NCBI GenBank assembly: GCA_001579985.1
Contig: LRSR01012541.1
Span: 1 to 41,602, forward strand
Direction of reading: 5' to 3'
Length of the DNA stretch: 41,602 bases
Source of the DNA: Hypsibius dujardini
Lineage: Eukaryota > Tardigrada > Eutardigrada > Parachela > Hypsibiidae
Below, in pieces: positions 11,037 through 22,199 of the stretch (within the stretch, counting starts at the first letter, position 1; every line of letters starts with the position of its first letter). Position numbers and translations under genes: made by a program. The notes beneath the pieces are model-generated. The model was not told the origin of the DNA, ran no database searches, and worked only from the letters and a program-made list of their open reading frames with translations.

Positions 11037-11689
11037 TTCCACGTAGAGTAAAATTTGGCAATTTCACTCCCACGTTGGAAGCTTCACATTAGAATTTACA
11101 ATCTGGAACTTCTGCAATTTATTACACCCCTTTGTTCTAAGTTGGATTGGCTTAACAGCAACCGCGACAAAATGAAGGCAGCTCCGGATATCAGTTCGAC
11201 CGGTGAGGGGACAGTGTTAATTAGATCGAAGCAGACTAATGCTTTAAAACTGCTAAGTAGTAACTGCCTTTGGATTTTAATTGAGAACGTATTATCAGAG
11301 GGGAGCTATTAACTGGTGAGTGCCGTTAATGGGAAGAGAAGAGAAAAAGAACGAAGACGAGAAACGGCGATACTAAATCTATGTTGTGCACGTCGAGCCG
11401 AGAGCTCGAACGCTACCATAAGTTCACAAAGACTCACCCAATCATCCAGTCATAACATACAAATATGTAGTGGGTGGGGCCTGCGAGGCACTGCCCTGAC
11501 ACATTCCCCGTCTCCCCTTCGGGACGCGAACGTTCCTGAAATCGGTAACATCAAACACACGAGAATTAGCCAAAAAAAACAAAATCCGGCAAAAACCATT
11601 CGAAAAAAACAACAAAAAACCATTCAAGAAAAGGGAAAAACTCAAAAAGTATTTTCAGAGCCCTAAAAGTAGGAGGACCTTCAATCTGC

Positions 11690-13180
11690 GCCTGTCCTAA
11701 GTTATTATCATTAGTATCACTTGTATCTCGTTCAATCTTGTCGAGCCTCATGGTTCAGTTTATAACCCGTTTCCTACTTAGAAGTATTTCATTTTCAGAT
11801 GTATGAAAAGGATTTGCATCAGACGACGGCCACAATTGGCAGTCAACGAATTATGGGGTACGAGCGCATTTTAGCCGTACTTTTTAAAATCGTCAAATTC
11901 TTATAAAAAGGTGTTTAATTGAAAAACTTTGTTGAAAATATTCCATAATCTCAGAATTTCAGTTGCGTTTGATGTTTTACTGAAATGTTTGCACTTAAAT
12001 TAAAATAATAATTATTGCATATGACAGGTTATAATATTTAATTTTAGTTAAAAACAATGCAGTTTGTTTAGAGATTACCTATTTGACGACTCTAAAGGTA
12101 TTCGAAATATCTCTAACAGCTACATAAATATTTTATTGTGTAAGCCTGATTTCACTTTCCGGAGTGTGCTAGTATTGACATTCTCAGGCCGCTCCGGAAG
12201 CAGATCCCTAAGGTTTGAATCAGTCAGTGAAGATCTGCAGAGCCTCTCAAAACTGCAGCGCTCTCCTGGGTGCAAGGTTAGTTTTTTGTCCTGGTACTTA
12301 AGTATGACAAATTTAGCAGGAACATTTTTGCAGTTGTTTTACATGACAAATGGTCGCCGTTCCACCACTTTTCAGTCTATTTTTATAGTTTGGAGGATGT
12401 CACACGACAGCTAGCCGAAGTTGCATAGCATTTGAGCGACGTTACACGGTGGTTGCAAAATGTGATGCTACGGCTGGACGAAGTTGAGGAAGAGTTTCAT
12501 GCATTTTGCGTTCGCGTGTTACCATTGTTGGATCTGTCCCTTTCTGACGCCGTGGTCGTCAAAACCGAAATTGAGTGTGCTATAAGTACCAAAAGGAACA
12601 ATGTTATACTCAACAAGCCTATTAATACAGATAAAAGCTATTTTTATACTTATAACGTAACTCTTCATCTATCTGTTGTACAGCTGTGACGGAATTACTT
12701 CAACTCACGCCCAAGACAGCGCGTTCACTTTTAGATTTAACATGTGTAGACGCATTGTTTTGGGTGTGGGCTGAAAAAGTAATTTCGTCATATCTGCACA
12801 ACATTCTGACGTTTTATTACCAGACGTATTATCTTTTCTAAGTACAGAGAAAAAGAATGAGTGACGGATCTTAATCCCCTAGCACCCCCACTCTGTTTGT
12901 GTGGAATATGGATTTGGGCCACACAGTTCTCGTTAATTATGTTGTTGAGTCGAAGAGATGGTTCTTTTCATTTTCTACGATTATTTATTTTGTCACCCTA
13001 CAAATTTCTATTTCGATGTATTTTCTTCTTTGATTCTTTATCGGAGAACGTGCTTTCCGTTGTTGCTTTTTTTGTGAGTAGTAGCAGCTTCTCCAGTGCT
13101 TATTTCCCTAGGGTATTCGTCCCGCGTTTACTTTCGGCAAGCTTTTGTTTTGATTGATTACCATAGTCTCACCTTCCAAA
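11690..13180 (+). pseudogene. 3' half of repeat-family copy 1 (broken)
   Basis: Contains, in family order, the block with GGCAGTCAACGAATTATGGGGTACG (about 11840), exon A (12188-12276, 89 nt, donor GGTTAG), exon B (12389-12584) and the tail (12860-13180). Exon A reads GRSGSRSLRFESVSE..CK. Exon B keeps the start LEDVTRQL in altered form, then a block with MLRLDEVEEEFHAFCVRVLP, but has an in-frame TAG near 12427 and about 14 extra bases, so it cannot encode the family protein. The tail is non-coding and recognisable by TCTGTTTGTGTGGAATATGG and a pyrimidine-rich run. Function unknown. Confidence 0.65.
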
Positions 13181-13633
13181 GAAGAACAACTTGGCTTTAT
13201 TTGCGTTCTTGTGGGGTGTCAATAATAATGCTTGATCAGATTTTGTTGCGCTACGTTGTGTTACTTCCTCAGTGATATTTCAGGCTTTGTATGCATCGGT
13301 CGCACGAATGGGGATTCCGTGGATTCCGTGGAGCAAGTTGTGATCAAGCTCCTAGATCGATTTCAGGGAAGACGAATAAAATTTCATAAGCATGTGCCCG
13401 TGCCTTTTCCACCCGGGATGTGACAAGTTCCTCAACCGAAATTGAAAAACATGTTTTTTTTATCGCTACCTCGTTTTGACGATAATATGGGGAGATTTTA
13501 CAATAAAAATGTCTTCTCATCTTAAGATACCAAGCAGGGTTACTATGAGCAATTACTCGATCCAGAAACAGCGCAAAGAATTGCTTTTATTTTAAGTATT
13601 AGTAAACTCTTTGGGAATAATATTGTTTTTCTC
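13181..13633. other. inter-copy stretch, no recognised gene
   Basis: Between the tail of copy 1 and the reverse transcriptase fragment. It contains an exon-like patch at about 13282-13423 (TTTCAG acceptor, then GFVCIGRTNGDSVDS..) with no recognised relatives and a direct repeat GATTCCGTGGATTCCGTGG. Nothing firm can be said. Confidence 0.35.
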
Positions 13634-13856
13634 GGTTTTATGGGTGCGCTAAACAGTTTCCAAAATACAATGAACTTCATTTTGTATGAGTTGGCTTGGC
13701 ACATCGTTACGTGTTACATAGATGACATATTGTGTTACAGTCCTAGCGTTGAGCAGCATATTAAAAACCTTAAACGAATTTTCAATTCTAAGGTCTTTAA
13801 TATGCTGCTCAACTCTTGGACTGTAACCCATTATGTCATCTATGTAACACATAACG
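13634..13856 (+). pseudogene. Ty3/gypsy-like reverse transcriptase fragment forming a palindrome
   Basis: The plus-strand frame at about 13640-13785 shows reverse transcriptase palm features: F..A.NSFQNTMNF and, about 25 residues on, the catalytic CYIDDILCYSPS motif followed by EQHIKNLKRIF, the usual Ty3/gypsy arrangement. Bases 13705-13771 and 13790-13856 are inverted repeats (67 bp each, 6 mismatches, 18-nt loop), so the YIDD motif is also encoded on the minus strand (CYIDDIMGYSP). No other part of the polymerase is present. It is a relic, not a working enzyme. Confidence 0.75.
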
Positions 13857-13865
13857 CTTTACTTA

Positions 13866-14870
13866 GCTAATTTTTAACTAAAATCAAATAAAATAAACTG
13901 TAGTGTGCAATAGTTATTTATTTTATTTAAGTGCAAACATTTCAATAAAACATCAAACATTTGAACAATTGAAATTCTTAAATTATAGATTATTTTCAAT
14001 AAATTTCTTCCTTTAGACATGTTTTAATAAGATTTTGACGATTGTGAGAAGTACGGCTAAAATGCGTTCGTACCCCATAATTCGTTGACTGCCAATTGTG
14101 GCCGTCGTTATGATGCAAATCATTTTCATCCATCTGCAAATAGAATACTTCTAAGTAGAAAACGGGCCATAAACTGAACCACGAGGCTCAACAAGATTGA
14201 ACGAGATACAAGTGATACTAATAACAATAACTTACACCGGCGTAGATCGTTTTTTCCGATTGGGGGTCCTGCTTTTTTTAGGGTTCTGAAAAATGCAGTG
14301 TAAAATTTTAAAAATCATATTCACAATTGCTTTTTGCAAAGATGTTGTGTGTTGTGGTTTACTTTGGTAGAAGTGTCATATGTCAGACTTCAATGAGTTG
14401 ATCTGGGCTTCTGTGCCCTCTTCTGTGGGCTTTATGAGACTAATTCGGCTTCTAATGAAAAAAAGCAACAGGTGAAGAAAGAAATGTACGTCTAAGACAA
14501 TCTCTGAAAATGTTACCTATCAGGATAACTCAGAACGGCAGCTGCAAGGGGCTGTTATTGTGCCGATCGCCGGACCTGTGATGATGATGGGACCGAAATC
14601 AAGAAGTGCAAGCTAGTCAGATCAAGCCATCCGGTGGAAAATCGACGAAGAAAAAATAAAAGTCGCACTTTCATTTTTGCCTTTTTGGAGGATTTTGTTG
14701 CCTATGACGAACTGAAACAGCAACAAAATTGACGTTTTTCAATGGCTGCAGTAAGTCAATGAGGCGTTGGTTTGTACAAGCCACAGGCTGCTTTACGGTG
14801 AAGACCAAACCGGCATCTGAAATACCAAAAGAAGAGCATGAAATTGAAAAATGTTTTTGGATGTCCTTTC
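13866..14870 (-). pseudogene. middle blocks of repeat-family copy 5 (broken)
   Basis: On the minus strand this repeats, in the same order, the middle blocks of the copy at 36355-38285: a block starting after a TTTCAG at about 14816 (DAGL..), one with GGTCCGGCGATCGGCAC (about 14580), one carrying a TEEG..E motif (about 14420), and one starting GATGGATGAAAATGAT (about 14135) with DGHNWQSTNYGVRTH. Stops and frame changes are frequent. The copy ends at about 13866, lacking exons A and B and the tail, exactly where the reverse transcriptase palindrome begins. No function can be assigned. Confidence 0.6.
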
Positions 14871-15152
14871 ACCATACAAATTTTTTTGGTGAATTAGTAA
14901 ACATAAACGAAAACTGGTTTCAGTTTTGGTTTCAAAACCAAAAATGAAAAAATAAAAAATCTGTCTTCTAGCAGTAAAACAATATTTTGGTTTTTTACAT
15001 CACATACTTGCGCTAATTTCATTCCTTCAAAATCTCGTCCATCATGCCCGAGTCTGTGTTTACCATACAAAAAAAGCAGCACATGTAAAGAAGACACATA
15101 CGGTAACAAATATTTCAATACCAAACACCGTTTTTTTTCTGGTAGCTCGGTC

Positions 15153-15216
15153 GATGTTCATAACGACATCCATCTGGATGACATTATGAACATCAGACGA
15201 ACACCAGATGGATGTC
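15153..15216. repeat. two interleaved perfect inverted repeats
   Basis: GATGTTCATAA (15153-15163) pairs with TTATGAACATC (15184-15194), while GACATCCATCTGG (15165-15177) pairs with CCAGATGGATGTC (15204-15216). The arms interleave, a pseudoknot-like layout. It lies between conserved family blocks of copy 5. Confidence 0.85.
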
Positions 15217-15581
15217 CCGTGCGCCGGCCTCCACATCTACAAGATTTTGGCATGTCAAGAAACAACCCGACAAGCAAAAGATCAGTTTATGTGGCGAGAT
15301 CATACCATGCAGGCCATCTGAAGAAATCTCAATCACCGAATCATTCCTGTAAATTTGAATGTGGATAAAACGTTAATGAAATTCAAGCACAAACAAGATA
15401 CTGTTAGGGTACTGCTTCGCACGCCCCCACTACATATTTGTATGTTATGATTGGATGATTGGGTGGGTTTTTGTGAACTAATGGTGAGCGTTTGAGCTCT
15501 CCGTTTGAGGTTCAGAACATAAATTTGGTGTCGCAGTTTTTCGTTCTCTTTCTCTTCTCTTACCATAACGGCACTCACCAG

Positions 15582-16003
15582 TTAATAGCTCCCCCAATTT
15601 TGGTTATGTAAATTTTGGTTGACTGAATGACTGGTTTGGGTCCATAGTTTTTTTTGTTTCGGATTTCGTTTTAAATTTATTTTTGGCGCCATTTTCGCGG
15701 TGACTTTTTGGAGCGGGTTAAAACCTTGGCACGGGCCCTGATAGCCGACAAAACAGCTGCACCGGAAGGCGAATTTATATCCGAAATTGCCCAATAAAGT
15801 TTGCGACAGGAATCGCAACCGAAAATTTTAAGGAATATTTGGTTTTTTTCTGGTTTAAATTAATTGCATTTTTATTTTATTTCACAGCTAAATAAGTTTA
15901 ATTTTTTTGAGCAAGTTTTTATTACGGTGTTATTTATTTTATTTCATATATCATATTTTATGTGTGATAACCTAGATATAATATATCAACAATTATTTTA
16001 TGT
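15582..16003. other. non-shared stretch of right arm
   Basis: Separates two conserved family blocks in the right arm and has no counterpart in the left arm. A 78-codon minus-strand frame (15818-15582) has no recognisable motif. Otherwise AT-rich and non-coding. Confidence 0.4.
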
Positions 16004-16074
16004 AACACACCGCATAATTAGTCGGTTCGGTTACTAACTTACTAGTGTACTGTACTAGTACCACATGTACTCAC

Positions 16075-16464
16075 GTCATCGGATCAAATATCGGATTGAC
16101 CAGATACTCGAAGCTGAAAAGATCTACCTTCTGAGTGCTACGCAATAATTCGAGGAAATCGGCTGTTCAGCAGCTTCCACATCGCAAAATGAGGCATTAA
16201 ATACCACGAGCCGTTAGGGTTCGAAAACAGCGTCATGATTTCTATAACAAATTGTAACACCCGGTCGTTGAGACAATTGTCTAGAGCCAGCCCGTTCATG
16301 TCTCGTCCTTCCGCTTCTCCCGGTGCGCCGAAGTAAACCGTCGGAAAATTGTAGAGATAACTGGAAATTGCGTTGCATTTCTGCATATTTTCCGGTAGGC
16401 TGTCTCCATCGCCGTTTGCGGTTCCGAAATAGTGTCTGTTGTCCATGCTAACAAATGATAACAT
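16075..16464 (-). pseudogene. Ulp1/C48-like protease exon, right copy
   Basis: Minus-strand counterpart of 8476-8915. A single 108-codon frame reads NGDGDSLPENMQKCNAIS, FPTVYFGAPGEAEGRDMNGL, CLNDRVLQFVIEIM and HFAMWKLLNSRFPR, then stops at 16138; the conserved donor GAC/GTGAGT is at 16075/16074. CLND.V..F parallels the WLND.VIN.Y signature near the N-terminus of Ulp1/SENP peptidases. It is better preserved than the left copy but still has a stop before the donor, and no catalytic His-Asp-Cys exons were found nearby. C48 assignment is tentative. Confidence 0.55.
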
Positions 16465-16474
16465 TCAGTTTGCA

Positions 16475-16770
16475 CTGTTAGTGAACAATGATCGTCTGTC
16501 GCTTCTAATTTTTAAATTTTACCACCGGGTTTCATCCGACTTCCATCCAATAAGTGGGGACCTGAAATCCAACCAGTAAGAAATCAGTAGGCAAATACGA
16601 TGAAACAAAATTCAGTATGAGCAGTTAGCGAACGGAGAGCGTTTGGCGGCGTGTGGTCAAACCGCTGTCCAGCTATCGAAGTCACAAGCCGACAAGGGTG
16701 TTTGCTATCATGACATAGTGCATCGCACTTCCATATTGTCGCACTTCACAAATGACGGGCGGATGTAAAT
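16475..16770 (-). repeat. outer block of the right inverted-repeat arm
   Basis: The reverse complement of about 16540-16770 matches 7630-8040 on the left, including GAGGTGCGACAAT/GAAGTGCGACAAT, GCTGGACAG and a CATACTGAAT..CGTATTTGCC run. On the minus strand a TTGGATTTCAG followed by GTCCCCACTT resembles an exon start. Coding content is unresolved. Confidence 0.6.
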
Positions 16771-16880
16771 ATAGCAATCACAAAAATAATATAATGCCTG
16801 AACAATTTATCTTATGTTTTACACAAAATAAAAATGGGTACAAAAAAATTACAAATAAAAAGATGAAAACGGTTGGCTTT

Positions 16881-16958
16881 GCTTCGTTCGTTTGGACAAT
16901 GTCTGGGACATGACAGGGGGGGGGGTTCGCACGGTCATAAATGTGATCAAGCAGTATA
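16881..16958 (+). pseudogene. PDCD4: fragment of PDCD4 exon 2
   Basis: GCTTCGTTCGTTTGGACAAT.. is about 70% identical to 6002-6077 of PDCD4 exon 2, with a 19-base exact core (CGTTTGGACAATGTCTGGG). It covers the linker between the MA3 domains (VRLDNVWG). A G10-type run and an early TAG break the frame. It is an isolated ~78-bp relic between two family copies. Confidence 0.65.
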
Positions 16959-17029
16959 GTTGTTTTCTTTTATGATTTCCTACAGCGAGGCACAGTTAAA
17001 GAAAATTTGATCTTTTGCATAATACGATT

Positions 17030-18157
17030 TATGTAATCAACTAGAACAAAAGCTTGCCGAAAAATTAACACGGGACGAATACTCTGGGGAAACAAGCACT
17101 GGAGGAACTGCTGCTACTTGCAAGAAAGGCAAATACGAAAGAGCATGTTCTCGAACAATATTTGTACGAATTAGGAAAGGAAATACATTAATCAACCGAA
17201 CAAAACCTCGCAGGGTGCAAAATTCAAAATTGTGGAAAAAAAACCAACCCTTCGACTCAACAAAAAAAAGTAACGAGAACCGAACGGCACAAGTCTATAC
17301 TCATAAAAACAGCGAGAGCCTAGGGACTAAGGTACTTTACGACACTCTTTCTTCTCTTGTATTTTGAAAGAACTAGACTTAATTTCGTAAAGTGAAGTAG
17401 TAAGACAATAGAAGGTTGTACAAGGGATATAGGAAGAGTGACGTTTTAAATGTAAAATAATTAAGACTAACTCACTTCACGCACTGGCACACTCAATTTT
17501 GGTCTTGAGGATCACGGCTTCAGGAGAGAACAGATTCAATAATGGCAGCAAGCGAACGCGAAATGCGTGCATACTGTTCCGCCATAGCATCAGATTTCGC
17601 AGCTGCTGTGTAACTTCGCCCAGCTGTCGCTTAAGACTAAAAATAGGATAAGCAGTGCTAATAGGGTACCCCTTTTTTTTAAAACAACTGCTGCGAATCG
17701 TTCCCTGCTAAATTTGTCATACATAAACACAATAAAATAATTTTGCACCCAGGACAGCGCTGCATTTTCGAGACGCTTTGCACATCTCCACTGACCGATA
17801 CTAAACTCAAAAGACCCGCTTCTGAAACGGCCTGAAAATGTATGTACTAGTAATCTTTGTGTAGAACGAAGCGGGTTATAGATATATTTTAAATGCCTTT
17901 TAAGCGGCCAAAATGGTGATCTCGTAATAAAGCAAACTGTACTTTTTAATAAAAATCACTAGACAATTTGATATTTAAAAAAAGACTATTTTTTTTAGGT
18001 TTTAACATTTACATGAAACGTCAAATCTATTTTGAAATTTTGAAAGTATGGAATTTCTTAAATATAGTCTTTCATATAAACTTGCTTTGATGAGACTTTG
18101 ACAATTAGAAGTAATTTTAGAGAAGTAAAGCTATAATGCGTTTGTACTCCACCATTC
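17030..18157 (-). pseudogene. repeat-family copy 2, 3' part
   Basis: Minus-strand order: block E5 (about 18150-18060), exon A (17831-17743, 89 nt, with its donor GT changed to AA), exon B (about 17645-17480; reads RQLGEVTQQL, then MHAFRVRLLPLLNLF) and the non-coding tail (about 17340-17030). Stops interrupt the protein. The copy is split at 18157/18158 by the LTR element; its upstream part resumes at 22423 after the duplicated ATTC. Confidence 0.65.
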
Positions 18158-18384
18158 TGTAGCCAGCCCAAACGGAAAGAATGTTATTACTGGTTGTACT
18201 GATCACACATCCACTGCACGAGTATATAGTACAAATTATATAGTACAGTAGACAAAAGACAAGAGAGAAACAAGGTAACCAAAAGTAATGGAAAAACAAA
18301 AAAAGTAGCTAATGGAAGACGACGCATAAGACATAATGGACTACTAATGATGATAGTTACTCAATCTTATAGCTAGGCGCGACA
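18158..18384 (-). repeat. LTR, 3' copy
   Basis: 227 bp, starts TGTAGCCAGCCC and ends GGCGCGACA on the plus strand. Flanked outside by ATTC and inside by the polypurine tract (18385-18397 read on the minus strand). Confidence 0.9.
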
Positions 18385-18422
18385 TTTCCTCTCTCTTAAA
18401 AACACATTAAGTATAACCAAAG

Positions 18423-18873
18423 CTACCAAGGGGGAGAATAATATCCGAAAACTGGTTGATACTGAAGGATGACGTCGCGAAGGTGGCGAGTGGAAACGGA
18501 ATTATGAAGCTGGCCATGGCGATACTCACGAAAACGATAACCGCGTTCAAGTCCAGTAGTCTTACCGAAAACAGCGGATATGGAAATGCCTAACCTACGG
18601 CGAAAAGCAGGTGTGTCGGCTTCGTCCAAAAGGTGGATGCACGTAACGCATTCTCGTCGATGGTGCTCATTGGATCTCCTTCAAGTCGGAAGCGCAGGTT
18701 AGAACGGACCCAGAGACAGACATTGAATGCACGGTTGTTGTCATCACCAAAATTGTTAGGCATGTTGATGGGACCGTACGAAAGTGTAAATTCAAGGGAT
18801 GGAGAGCGTTGATGAACGGTATCAAGCGGAATGGAAACCAGCATGGTGGGTTGAACAAGCATGCCATTATCAT
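18423..18873 (-). other. open frames near the 3' LTR, unidentified
   Basis: Overlapping minus-strand frames (18873-18667, 18862-18590, 18629-18423) cover this interval, with segments such as NNRAFNVCLWVRSN and DEADTPAFRRRLGISISAVF. They may be the broken remains of one protein of the LTR element. I do not recognise it. Confidence 0.3.
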
Positions 18874-19946
18874 CTACGAGTGGGGACTCGATGAAAGGGG
18901 GCTCGCAGAGCGCGAGATGATAACTTCGGTAGGGTCTGGGTGAAGAGATGGTTATGGGATGGTAGCGTTATGGGATAGAGATGGGATGGAGAGGGAGAGT
19001 TGGCTATAATCAACTTCGGTAGAAAGTCATAACTATCCTAATCAAACGACGTTTCACGGTGGCCATGAGTGAGGAAATGAAACAAAACAAAATGAAACTC
19101 AAGAACAAATCAACGCGATGCACAAAATTTATATAGGGAGAAAAGATTGTCAAGGAGACAGAACGTGAAATGCAAAAAATGCCAAGGCCAATTTAGAAGA
19201 ATTCGTTTGTAATGAAAATGTAAACAAAAATATTCTGAGCAAGACAACAGAGAAAAGAGACAACACTGAACAGAAAGTCGCACATGCAATCTTTTACCCG
19301 GATTTTCTTTTCTTTTTTCTAGTATCCGGTTTGGGTAGCACAATGGGCATCAATATTTTTTTTTCTGACAGGCGAATTCGTTTCTTTTTTTATGTGTGCT
19401 CCCAAATCTGGTCCTGCCCAGTTTCACAGTTAAATTTACTTTTATTTGAAATATTTTATTTGGACCAGATTGCCTGTTTAATCAACTTTGGTAGGCTGAA
19501 ATAAAACATAAATACAATTTCGGTAGCCACAAAATACACCTACTTGGCCCGTGCTTATCTTTTTGCCTTAAGGTTCGTAATAAATAGATATTATATTCTT
19601 AGACAAGTTCAACATTTTCTGGTTTCTATTTATTCTCTCCTTTTCTAAATTACTATTTTAATATGTTGGTGGAACTGTCAGCGGTCAAATTGACAACTGA
19701 GTACAATACACCTAAGCGGTTAATTATAAGAAAGAAACCAGACATTAAAGGATAGATATGCAGTAAAAGAAACTCATCACCGAAATCGGGCAAGATACAC
19801 AGGATGGTACTTATTCCACAACACTGGAGTGTGGTCGACGAGAAAGGGGTTGGCGGATGTCCAAAGGAGTAATTGCTAGTGTCGAGATGGGGCGTGGGAG
19901 TCAAATAGCACGAAATCCAGACTGCCGACGTAGGAGATTGACGTGA

Positions 19947-22046
19947 TTAGTGATGACCCGTCCGATAATTCATCCGATGAATGAGAGCGAACAGGCACTG
20001 AAAAATTGTTACTGCCATCGGTGACGTTGAAAACCATGGCAGCAGGTTGAGTAAGAGAATACAAAACAATAACTTCGGTAGGGCGAACAACCTCATGTTC
20101 GGTAGGTTCATCAGTAGACCGAGCAGCAGATCGATAACGACCACGAGAGCGGCAAGACGTGAAAAACGAAGCAGAGCCGATTTGGAACGATAGTAGCGAG
20201 TCCAAGTGCAACAACAGTAGACAAGGCCGACCAATAAAATAAAAGAGATCGAACCAATTGCAGCGTAAATTGACGTACTCAAACAGGGCCAGAGTAGGAG
20301 GGGCAGGAACGTCAGTCTTTATTGTTTCAATGAACTCGTGAATTGTGGTTACCTGATTTGTCTCTAATATACCGCTTAGCTATTCCAATATGGAAAATAA
20401 TTTGCGATGATCGGAATCAGCGATTCCACTCAAATAAGTTTCACCAAGATCCACTTCGGTGTCAAACTGAAAAAATAATTTTACCGTTTTCAGATGATTT
20501 GTTGGCGTGATGAGTTGCCTGATGACACTGTGGTATTCGTACCAATTTCCGTCGAAGTCAGCAATTGAGTCTTTCCAGAAACAGGGTGAATGATTACGTA
20601 ATGTTTGCCATCCATTTTGAAAGTGCGATTGCGCCAGTCAGTGTTGACCACGGCGTTCAGTTTTTACGCCAAACGTAACATTAATCGGCAGACATTTCTT
20701 GAATAAACCAGAGAAGGAGGGGCACGTACTGCGTAGCACTCCGGGAGGCCAAGTTCACTAGCGGCCAGGATTTGACTGTGGTGAGAGAGAGCAGTTATTC
20801 GTTCGGTTTGGGCTATGTCAGCTATACAGTGGAGATTGGCCAAATCGTTGTGAATCAGATCATGGTAGTGAGAATTTTTGTTCTCGTAATACTCAAAATG
20901 CGCACTGATGATACCAGCCCAAACATTGTCACGCGGGGGAAATTGGTTCGTTGTTAGCGGCGGCGTAATTTTTTGGATAATTACTGGCTTGTACCACCCC
21001 GATACTTCTACGAGTGATTTAGGCGTTGCGTCATCCAAATCCCAATTGACCTTGCTGTATTTAATGAAAACGTCTGGTTGACCATCATTAGTGAAAGCTC
21101 TAATGGAATTGCAGAGAATAATCGCTTTACCCAGCTTGTAGTCAGTCTGTGACGTTTTATCACTGAGCCAAACTTCAGTATTGTTGATTTCTATATCTTT
21201 AAATCCGTGGGACAACCGGACGGCAGGCAGAGCTGTTGTAGACAGTGACGTACTCACAAGACGTTGTTACGACATCCTTTTGTGGGTTTCACACCAAAGT
21301 GAGTGTGTTTTGAACCGAGTGAGCTGCTGATCTGTTAGGGGCCATTTCGCGTCTAAAAGCCAAAACAGCGGGAGAGTTTTGTAATACCTCAAAAGTGACA
21401 AGCTCGTAGAAGCCGCAAGTCACCTCATTGATTGTTGTACCCCACAACAGTGCTGTAGCATGCACCTTGCCACAGAAGTTAAACGCGATGCTGCTTTTGA
21501 CAAAGTGATTTTTCCACACATGGAAGTAGTGACAATTCGCCAGCAGTCGACCGGAGCTACTGCAACAGCTTTTTGGTAAGTTTGATGGTCATCGAGAGGA
21601 AGAAGATATCGTGTCACGCTGGCGCCGACGATCCATTGCTTGCAAGCGTATTCTTCAAACTTGTGAGCCGGCAGACGGTGTTGCAGGACAGAATACGCGA
21701 CGAGAGAGACTTGTTCAACACGACGGGCAGCTATGGAGCACTTGGAAAAGCAGGTTACGTTAATAATGCCGACGACAGTAGGACGAAAGCAGTCACAGGC
21801 CGTCAGAGAGAACGCACATGACTTCGGTAGGACGACCGACTTTGTTAGCAGCGTGATTGCAGGCAGAACAGCCAGAAGTGGAGTAATTGACTGCATTCTC
21901 CTGGGCGACTTACAGTGGTTGTGGGTCTGCCGAAATCCTGACCAAAGTTCACCGATTTCCCGACTCTTTTCCAGTTCATGTAAGTGTCTCTGCGGAGACG
22001 GAAAGCAGCTTGACTCCTCCGGGGCTTCCAGCGAGAGCGACCACAC
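19947..22046 (-). pseudogene. env-like glycoprotein region of the LTR element (broken)
   Basis: Minus-strand frames 22046-21420, 21519-21289, 21257-20664 and 20282-19947 run in order and look like one membrane glycoprotein split by frameshifts and stops. The first has an internal Met followed by a hydrophobic stretch (LLAVLPAITLL), then a Cys-rich region. The last opens with a long hydrophobic segment (SFILLVGLVYCCC), placed as a single C-terminal transmembrane anchor would be. Position next to the 3' side of an LTR element, Cys content and anchor support an envelope-type role. I could not assign a glycoprotein class, and no furin-like site was identified with confidence. It is not intact. 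Confidence 0.45.
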
Positions 22047-22199
22047 CAGACAACCTCTTCCTGGAGGCAGACCTTTTCACACTACTGACCAGACTGGGTT
22101 AGAAAGAAATCTTAAAAACTCACGGACGTAAACTACTTATGCCGAAATAAAACGTATCCGACACCGAAAATAAGTAAGACTCTCGATACGACCTCCAAA

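Larger units (their letters stand above)
7630..16770. repeat. large eroded inverted repeat of two family copies
   Basis: Blocks on the left (plus) recur as reverse complements on the right in nested order: 7630-8040 with about 16540-16770; 8530-8996 with 16004-16460; about 11290-11490 with 15400-15600; about 11690-12060 with 13868-14240. Inner and outer spacing differs because each arm gained its own insertions, for example the roughly 2 kb at 9000-11040 in the left arm. The two arms are tail-to-tail copies of one multi-exon repeat family. The left copy continues into its 3' exons and tail (12188-13180); the right copy stops at about 13866 against the reverse transcriptase palindrome. Confidence 0.85.

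Noticed and set aside
15582-15818. 78-codon minus-strand frame as a family exon
   Set aside because: Not shared with any other family copy and without a recognisable domain.
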